Shown here: piece after piece, positions 59,588 through 64,000 of the stretch
How positions within the stretch are numbered: the first letter of the stretch is position 1
How the letters are laid out: every line of letters begins with the position of its first letter
Source of the DNA: Grimontia sedimenti
GTDB lineage: Bacteria > Pseudomonadota > Gammaproteobacteria > Enterobacterales > Vibrionaceae
NCBI RefSeq assembly: GCF_011045095.1
Contig: NZ_JAALDL010000012.1
Coordinates: 108,322 to 172,321 of the forward strand
Length of the DNA: 64,000 nucleotides
Direction of reading: 5' to 3'
Translations under genes and position numbers: made by a program
The notes under the pieces: generated by a model
Told to the model about the DNA's origin: nothing
The model's input: only the letters and a program-made list of their open reading frames with translations
Databases searched by the model: none

Positions 59588-59803
59588 TTAGTACAGGCGA
59601 ACGCGACGTGCGTTTTCGCGAGCCAGCTTTTTCAGGTGGCGTTTAACTGCAGCTGCTTTAGCGCGTTTGCGAACGGTAGTCGGCTTTTCGAAGTGCTCAC
59701 GACGGCGAACTTCAGAAAGGATACCTGCTTTTTCACAAGAGCGCTTGAAGCGACGCAGTGCTACGTCGAATGGTTCGTTTTCACGTACTTTAACTACTGG
59801 CAT
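59588..59803 (-). CDS. rpsU: 30S ribosomal protein S21
   Basis: 71 residues, [20 protein letters not shown] ... [10 protein letters not shown], the standard S21. First gene of the operon; helps mRNA selection at the 30S. Divergent from tsaD across a 208-bp promoter region. Confidence 0.98.
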   Translation of the reverse strand: MPVVKVRENEPFDVALRRFKRSCEKAGILSEVRRREHFEKPTTVRKRAKAAAVKRHLKKLARENARRVRLY

Positions 59804-60011
59804 GTGCCTTTCACCTCAGGGGTTAGTCAGTTATCGCTGGAGACAGATTGACCAGCTTTGATTAAAAATGGTGCGGAATTCTAATCCGATACTAGGGTGC
59901 TTGTAAAGCATAACTGGTGAATTTGATGCCGCCCATGTAAGATTGCCGCCTGATTTAGAAACCAGCAGATCGAAAGCGGATCGATCTGTGATCCAAGTGA
60001 GCTGAGGTGTT

Positions 60012-61043
60012 ATGCGAATTCTGGGCATCGAGACGTCGTGCGATGAGACCGGCGTGGCTATTTATGATGATGAAAAAGGTCTGTTAGCGCACCAGTTATA
60101 CAGTCAGGTAAAACTGCATGCTGATTACGGCGGTGTGGTGCCTGAACTGGCTTCTCGCGATCATGTTAAGAAGACGATTCCGCTGGTTAAAGCTGCGCTG
60201 AAAGAAGCGGGCCTGACACCGAAAGACTTGGATGGCGTGGCTTACACGGCAGGCCCGGGTCTGGTAGGTGCGCTTTTGGTTGGCGCGACGATTGGCCGAA
60301 GCCTGGCTTATGCATGGGATATTCCAGCGGTGGCGGTTCATCATATGGAAGGTCACTTGCTGGCGCCGATGCTTGAAGATAATCCGCCTCCGTTCCCGTT
60401 TATCGCGTTGTTGGTTTCTGGCGGTCACTCGATGATCGTTGAAGTAAAAGGTATCGGTGAATACCAGATCCTTGGCGAGTCAATTGATGATGCTGCCGGC
60501 GAAGCGTTCGATAAAACCGCGAAGCTGATGAACCTGGATTACCCAGGCGGCCCTCTGCTTTCTAAACTGGCAGAAAAGGGCGACAGCAGCCGCTTTACTT
60601 TCCCGCGTCCAATGACCAATGTGCCGGGTCTGGATATGAGCTTCTCTGGCCTGAAAACCTTCACCGCCAATACCATTGCTGCCAATGACAATGACGACCA
60701 AACCCGCGCTGATATCGCCCGTGCGTTTGAAGATGCCGTCGTTGATACCTTAGTGATCAAGTGTAAGCGCGCGCTGAAACAGTGCGGCATGAAGCGTGTG
60801 GTGATTGCTGGCGGCGTGAGTGCTAACCGTCACCTGCGTGCCAAGCTGGAAGAGCTGGCGAACAATATTGGTGGCGAAGTTTACTACCCACGCACTGAGT
60901 TCTGTACCGACAACGGTGCCATGATTGCTTACGCTGGCATGCAGCGCCTGAAAAACGGCGAGCACAATGATTTGGGCGTGAAAGCTTTCCCACGCTGGCC
61001 GATTGATACGCTTAAGCCGATTGAGGCTAAGAGCAGGGCCTAG
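60012..61043 (+). CDS. tsaD: tRNA N6-adenosine threonylcarbamoyltransferase TsaD
   Basis: 343 residues. Transfers threonylcarbamoyl to A37 of ANN-decoding tRNAs with TsaB/E. ASKHA fold: [19 protein letters not shown], metal His pair [30 protein letters not shown] and [13 protein letters not shown] with its Asp. The last residues (AKSRA) and the TAG stop lie in the first copy of a CCTAGG-type repeat (AGC AGG GCC TAG G), so the C-terminus has been set by the repeat. Confidence 0.97.
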   Translation: MRILGIETSCDETGVAIYDDEKGLLAHQLYSQVKLHADYGGVVPELASRDHVKKTIPLVKAALKEAGLTPKDLDGVAYTAGPGLVGALLVGATIGRSLAYAWDIPAVAVHHMEGHLLAPMLEDNPPPFPFIALLVSGGHSMIVEVKGIGEYQILGESIDDAAGEAFDKTAKLMNLDYPGGPLLSKLAEKGDSSRFTFPRPMTNVPGLDMSFSGLKTFTANTIAANDNDDQTRADIARAFEDAVVDTLVIKCKRALKQCGMKRVVIAGGVSANRHLRAKLEELANNIGGEVYYPRTEFCTDNGAMIAYAGMQRLKNGEHNDLGVKAFPRWPIDTLKPIEAKSRA

Positions 61044-61340
61044 GAAAAGAAAGGTCCTAGGGCCTAGGAAGAGCAGGTTTGAGAAAGAGCAGGTACTAGG
61101 AAGAGCGGGTCCTGGGACCTGGGAAAAGCGAAGAGCAGAGCCTGAGAAGGGCGAAAGTAGAGCTCTAGAACAGAAAAAGCGGCAACTGATTTTCAGTGCC
61201 GCTTTTTGTTTTTCTCTAAGGAGGGAAGACTACTTTCAGTATTCAGTATTCAGTATTCAGTATTCGGTGCTCTAGTACCTAGGACCCAGGACCTAGGACC
61301 TAGGACCTGCTCTTCCTCTTCCTTCCTGGTCTTCGTTTTC
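61030..61340. repeat. Degenerate heptamer repeat cluster flanking a bidirectional terminator
   Basis: Left arm 61030-61130: units such as AAGAGCAGG(T/G)CCTAGG, TCCTAGG, GCCTAGG, TCCTGGG-ACCTGGG. Centre: terminator 61174-61207. Then four tandem TTCAGTA copies (61235-61262) and a right arm 61276-61320 of CCTAGGA/CCCAGGA units ending CCTGCTCTTCC, the reverse complement of the left-arm unit. All units are 7 bp and fit YYYAGKA. The cluster provides the tsaD and plsY stop codons. The frame 61003-61275 is only a translation of the repeats. Confidence 0.8.
61174..61207. terminator. Bidirectional terminator between tsaD and plsY
   Basis: AAAAAGCGGCA-ACTGATTTTCAG-TGCCGCTTTTT; A and T runs on both sides serve the convergent genes. 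Confidence 0.88.
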
Positions 61341-61940
61341 TGTCAGCTTCTTCTTTTTGTTCCAGATCTTTTGCTCTTCCTTGCGAATCAGGCGTTTTAT
61401 GTTTTCCTGATGACGGAAAATGATAAGACAGGAGAGCATGGCGACAGGCATGGTGAACTGGGGTTTGACCATCCACGTAAAGAGTGGAGCAAACAATGAG
61501 GCGAGCAGAGCACCGACAGAAGAATAGCCCGTGACTAAAACGGCAGCTATCCATGTCCCTAACATCATGCCGGTGAGATCTAAGCCTATAGGTGCAATGG
61601 CACCGAGTGCAGTTGCGACCCCTTTACCGCCACGAAAATGAAAGAAGATGGGGTAGATATGGCCCAAGCAGGCCGCGATACCAATCAAGCCGAGCATGAA
61701 AGGATTGACGCCCAACAGGTAGCTTACCCAGACAGGAATAGTGCCTTTGAGCATGTCGCACAGCAGCACGAGTGCCGCTGCGAGCCGACCACCTAAGCGG
61801 AATACATTGGTCGCACCTGGATTACCTGAGCCTTGTTCTCGTGGGTCTGGCAGGCCATAGAGACGACAGATCAATACTGCGCTGGATATGGAACCCAGTA
61901 AATATGCAAGTACGATCATCAATAGGCCAAAAGCAGTCAT
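61293..61940 (-). CDS. plsY: Glycerol-3-phosphate acyltransferase PlsY
   Basis: 215 residues, five-TM acyl-phosphate-dependent enzyme making lysophosphatidic acid. Conserved: [69 protein letters not shown]. The last dozen residues ([11 protein letters not shown]) and the TAG stop are translated from the CCTAGG repeats; the conserved domain ends well before, so the enzyme should be functional with an odd tail. Divergent from folB. Confidence 0.95.
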   Translation of the reverse strand: MTAFGLLMIVLAYLLGSISSAVLICRLYGLPDPREQGSGNPGATNVFRLGGRLAAALVLLCDMLKGTIPVWVSYLLGVNPFMLGLIGIAACLGHIYPIFFHFRGGKGVATALGAIAPIGLDLTGMMLGTWIAAVLVTGYSSVGALLASLFAPLFTWMVKPQFTMPVAMLSCLIIFRHQENIKRLIRKEEQKIWNKKKKLTENEDQEGRGRAGPRS

Positions 61941-62042
61941 TCAGTCATCCAGTTTGAACATTCGCTAGGGCGGCGAGAACTTGGTATAGTTCGCGCACCA
62001 GACACAAAGTATCCAATTTTTTAAGGATATTGTGTAGATATA

Positions 62043-62138
62043 ATGAGCGCTCAGGCTATTTTTGCCGTGGCGCTGGTTGAGCCGATGTTACGTGCTTTTG
62101 CGCATAATGGGTATCCGACCTCTGATATTTTTGAGTGA
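62043..62138 (+). CDS. Possible 31-residue leader ORF before folB
   Basis: ATG at 62043 to TGA at 62138, product MSAQAIFAVALVEPMLRAFA and about 11 more residues. Ends 2 nt before the folB ATG, so it could couple translation. Resembles no known peptide with certainty. A relic or chance ORF is equally possible. Confidence 0.25.
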   Translation: MSAQAIFAVALVEPMLRAFAHNGYPTSDIFE

Positions 62139-62140
62139 AC

Positions 62141-62494
62141 ATGGATTTAGTATTTATTGAGCAGCTTGAAGTCGTGACCACTATCGGCGTCTACGACTGG
62201 GAACAACAAATCAAACAGAAGCTGGTGTTTGATATTGAAATGGCGCATGACAACAAGCCTGCGGCAGATAGCGATGATGTGGCTTACGCACTGGACTATG
62301 CATCAGTGAGTGGCGCGATTATCGATTTGGTCGAAAACGGCCGTTTTCTCCTAGTGGAACGCGTTGCGGAAGAAATTGCGGCGCTGATCCAATCCCAATT
62401 CTCTGTGCCTTGGGTTCGCGTGAAAGTGAGCAAACCAGGTGCTGTCCCTAAGGCTCGCACCGTAGGTGTGGTGATTGAGCGAGGCGCCAAGTGA
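62141..62494 (+). CDS. folB: Dihydroneopterin aldolase
   Basis: 117 residues from the ATG at 62141 (MDLVFIEQLEVVTTIGVYDWE); a GTG two codons earlier is also in frame. Makes 6-hydroxymethyl-dihydropterin in folate synthesis. Catalytic Tyr/Glu region IGVYDWEQQIKQKLVFDIE, LVERVAEEIA and the Lys of VKVSKPGAV are present. Overlaps folK by 4 nt. Confidence 0.95.
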   Translation: MDLVFIEQLEVVTTIGVYDWEQQIKQKLVFDIEMAHDNKPAADSDDVAYALDYASVSGAIIDLVENGRFLLVERVAEEIAALIQSQFSVPWVRVKVSKPGAVPKARTVGVVIERGAK

Positions 62495-62976
62495 CTCAGG
62501 TTCTCGTGAGCGTCGGCTCTAATATTGAGCGCGAGCATCATATCTCTGAAGGTATTGCAGCGCTCAGGGAACTCGACCCTCAATGTCGTTGCTCCCGCAT
62601 TTTTGAAGCTGTTCCCGTCGGCTTCGAAGGTCCTAATTTTTATAACCTTGTCGTTGAACTTCATACTGAACTGAGCCTCGAAGGCATTATGACTGCGCTG
62701 CGTGAGATTGAATCGCGCTGGGGGCGTGAGCGTGATGCTATCAAGTTTCGTGATCGCACGCTGGACATCGATTTGCTGACTTACGGTGAGCTGTCACAGC
62801 CGGAAGGCCCGACATTGCCGCGCAACGATGTGTACAAATTTGCCTTTACCCTGTGGCCGTTGGCAGAGCTATGCCCTGACCAAATCATTCCGGGTGATGA
62901 CAAAACTTATCAAGAAGCGTGGGAGGCATTCTCAGAAGAACAACCCCTTTGGCCGGTGACCGATTTTTCCCTTTAA
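62491..62976 (+). CDS. folK: 2-amino-4-hydroxy-6-hydroxymethyldihydropteridine pyrophosphokinase
   Basis: 161 residues, GTG start within AAGTGA at the folB stop. VLVSVGSNIEREHHISEGI, FEGPNFYNLVVELHTEL, RWGRERDAIKFRDRTLDIDLLTYG and LPRNDVYKFAFTLWPLAEL are the FolK signatures (DRTLDIDLL binds Mg-ATP). Uses the FolB product; a two-step folate unit. Confidence 0.95.
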   Translation: MTQVLVSVGSNIEREHHISEGIAALRELDPQCRCSRIFEAVPVGFEGPNFYNLVVELHTELSLEGIMTALREIESRWGRERDAIKFRDRTLDIDLLTYGELSQPEGPTLPRNDVYKFAFTLWPLAELCPDQIIPGDDKTYQEAWEAFSEEQPLWPVTDFSL

Positions 62977-62998
62977 TAACTATAAGTGACTTAAAACT

Positions 62999-63802
62999 AT
63001 GAGCATGTTTGAAGCCTTTGCGCTGGCTTTAATTCAGGGTCTGACGGAGTTTCTTCCCGTCTCGAGCTCTGCGCATCTTATTCTTCCGTCAGAAATTCTA
63101 GGTTGGCAGGATCAGGGCTTGGCCTTTGATGTTGCCGTTCACGTGGGTACCTTGCTGGCTGTTGTGGGCTATTTCCGAAAGGAAGTGACGCAATTACTGG
63201 GCGCATTCTTCCGCTCAATCTTCAAAGGCGAGCGTTCTTCTGATGCGACGCTGGCATGGATGATTGCACTGGCGACGATTCCTGCCTGTCTGTTTGGCCT
63301 TTTCATGAAAGACATCATTGAAGTTTACTTGCGTTCGGCGTGGGTGATTGCGGTGACCTGTATTGTCTTCGGTCTGCTGCTTTGGTGGGTCGATGTGAAA
63401 GCCAAGTGCGAGTTTGACGAATACAAAACCACGCCAAAAATGGCGCTGTGGATTGGTATTGCACAGGCGCTGGCAATGATCCCGGGTACGTCCCGCTCTG
63501 GCGCGACTATGACTATGGCGCTTTACCTGGGTTACACCCGTGAAGCAGCGGCGCGTTTTTCTTTCCTGATGTCGATTCCAATCATCGTACTGGCAGGTTC
63601 CTACCTTGGCCTTGGTCTGGTGAAAAGTGACGTACCTGTCATGTGGGCGCCTATCATGACTGGTGTACTGGTTTCATTCATCAGTGCGTATGCGTGTATC
63701 CACTGGTTCCTGAAACTCGTGACCAAGATGGGCATGAAGCCATTCGTGATTTACCGTGTGGCGCTGGGTCTTGGCTTGGCTGCGTTCTTGGCGACGCAAT
63801 AA
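62999..63802 (+). CDS. uppP: Undecaprenyl-diphosphatase UppP (BacA)
   Basis: 267 residues, polytopic inner-membrane protein recycling the lipid carrier for peptidoglycan. Motifs [20 protein letters not shown] and [24 protein letters not shown] hold the catalytic Glu/Ser/Arg residues. 22 nt after folK, likely co-transcribed. Its own TAA stop precedes the second heptamer cluster. Confidence 0.96.
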   Translation: MSMFEAFALALIQGLTEFLPVSSSAHLILPSEILGWQDQGLAFDVAVHVGTLLAVVGYFRKEVTQLLGAFFRSIFKGERSSDATLAWMIALATIPACLFGLFMKDIIEVYLRSAWVIAVTCIVFGLLLWWVDVKAKCEFDEYKTTPKMALWIGIAQALAMIPGTSRSGATMTMALYLGYTREAAARFSFLMSIPIIVLAGSYLGLGLVKSDVPVMWAPIMTGVLVSFISAYACIHWFLKLVTKMGMKPFVIYRVALGLGLAAFLATQ

Positions 63803-64000
63803 GAGCTTGAGGGCTAGGAAAACAGATCCTAGGAAAAACAGGTCCTAGGCCCTAGGAAGAGCAGATCCTAGGAATAGAAAAAGCGGCAACTGATATAGTG
63901 CCGCTTTTTTAATGTCTCGATGATCTTGAATAATTCCTACAGGACCCAGGACCCAGGACCCAGGACCCAGGACCCAGACCCAGACCCAGACCCAGACCAG
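63803..64000. repeat. Second heptamer repeat cluster with terminator, running off the window
   Basis: GGGCTAGG, ATCCTAGG, GGTCCTAGG-CCCTAGG and AAGAGCAGATCCTAGG units (63811-63872), then terminator 63878-63910 (AAAAAGCGGCA...TGCCGCTTTTTT, nearly the same as the tsaD one), then a tandem array of 7-bp GGACCCA copies passing into 6-bp GACCCA copies (63942-64000). Same layout as the tsaD-plsY cluster. Confidence 0.8.
63878..63910. terminator. uppP terminator
   Basis: AAAAAGCGGCAACTGATATAGTGCCGCTTTTTT, a sequence paralogue of the 61174 terminator, differing only in the loop. Confidence 0.88.

Noticed and set aside
61003-61275. 90-residue plus-strand frame between tsaD and plsY
   Set aside because: It is a translation of the heptamer repeats and terminator; Arg/Lys/Glu periodicity comes from the 7-bp units.
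61235-61320. Repeat cluster as a CRISPR array
   Set aside because: Units are 7 bp, contiguous and without spacers; no cas genes nearby.
61276-61320. Heptamers as telomere-like ends
   Set aside because: YYYAGKA resembles plant TTTAGGG by chance; the arrays are internal, between core genes, and inverted around terminators.

Overview
The window looks like chromosomal DNA of a marine gammaproteobacterium of the family Vibrionaceae. Gene order is the main reason: lptD/djlA/rluA/rapA; leuABCD - leuO - fadD-like ligase - ilvIH; rpsU-yqeY-dnaG-rpoD divergent from tsaD, then plsY/folB/folK/uppP. An abundance of GGDEF proteins and two Vibrio-type palindromic elements agree with this. A Grimontia or Enterovibrio-like species is my guess from overall flavour, not a demonstrated assignment.

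Layout. 1-7.9 kb is core: envelope assembly (lptD, cut by the window edge), a DjlA co-chaperone with an apparent frameshift, a D-2-hydroxyacid dehydrogenase, RluA, RapA and a PIN-PhoH ATPase. 7.9-14.9 kb holds two GGDEF proteins, the thiBPQ thiamine transporter behind a TPP riboswitch, and a DUF547 protein whose upstream region is a 262-bp palindromic element. 15.2-20.2 kb is the leuLABCD operon with leader peptide and attenuator. 20.4-25.5 kb is a TetR-RND efflux operon, followed by a PAP2 phosphatase and a VC2487-type glycosyltransferase. 27.6-33.4 kb carries leuO, an acyl-CoA ligase and ilvIH; together with leuABCD this is a branched-chain amino acid region. 33.6-35.4 kb has a small membrane ORF, a 162-bp MITE and pykF. 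36-49 kb is accessory: three more GGDEF proteins, periplasmic binding and VOC proteins, an exonuclease, a cold-shock protein, a GH30 lipoprotein glycosidase and a lipoxygenase ending in the plant-like Ile terminus.

49.1-55.1 kb is a small horizontally acquired region beside a tRNA-Ile2 gene. It holds a broken tyrosine recombinase, a C-terminal remnant of a P2-like replication protein A, truncated membrane ORFs and, in markedly AT-rich DNA, a membrane-embedded NACHT (STAND) NTPase followed by a small multi-TM protein. This pair is the best candidate for an undescribed (probably anti-phage) system.

55-64 kb returns to core: the macromolecular synthesis operon, tsaD, plsY, folate genes and uppP. 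Two intergenic spots here carry degenerate 7-bp repeats (CCTAGGA, CCCAGGA, TTCAGTA) around near-identical bidirectional terminators; the repeats supply the stop codons of both tsaD and plsY.
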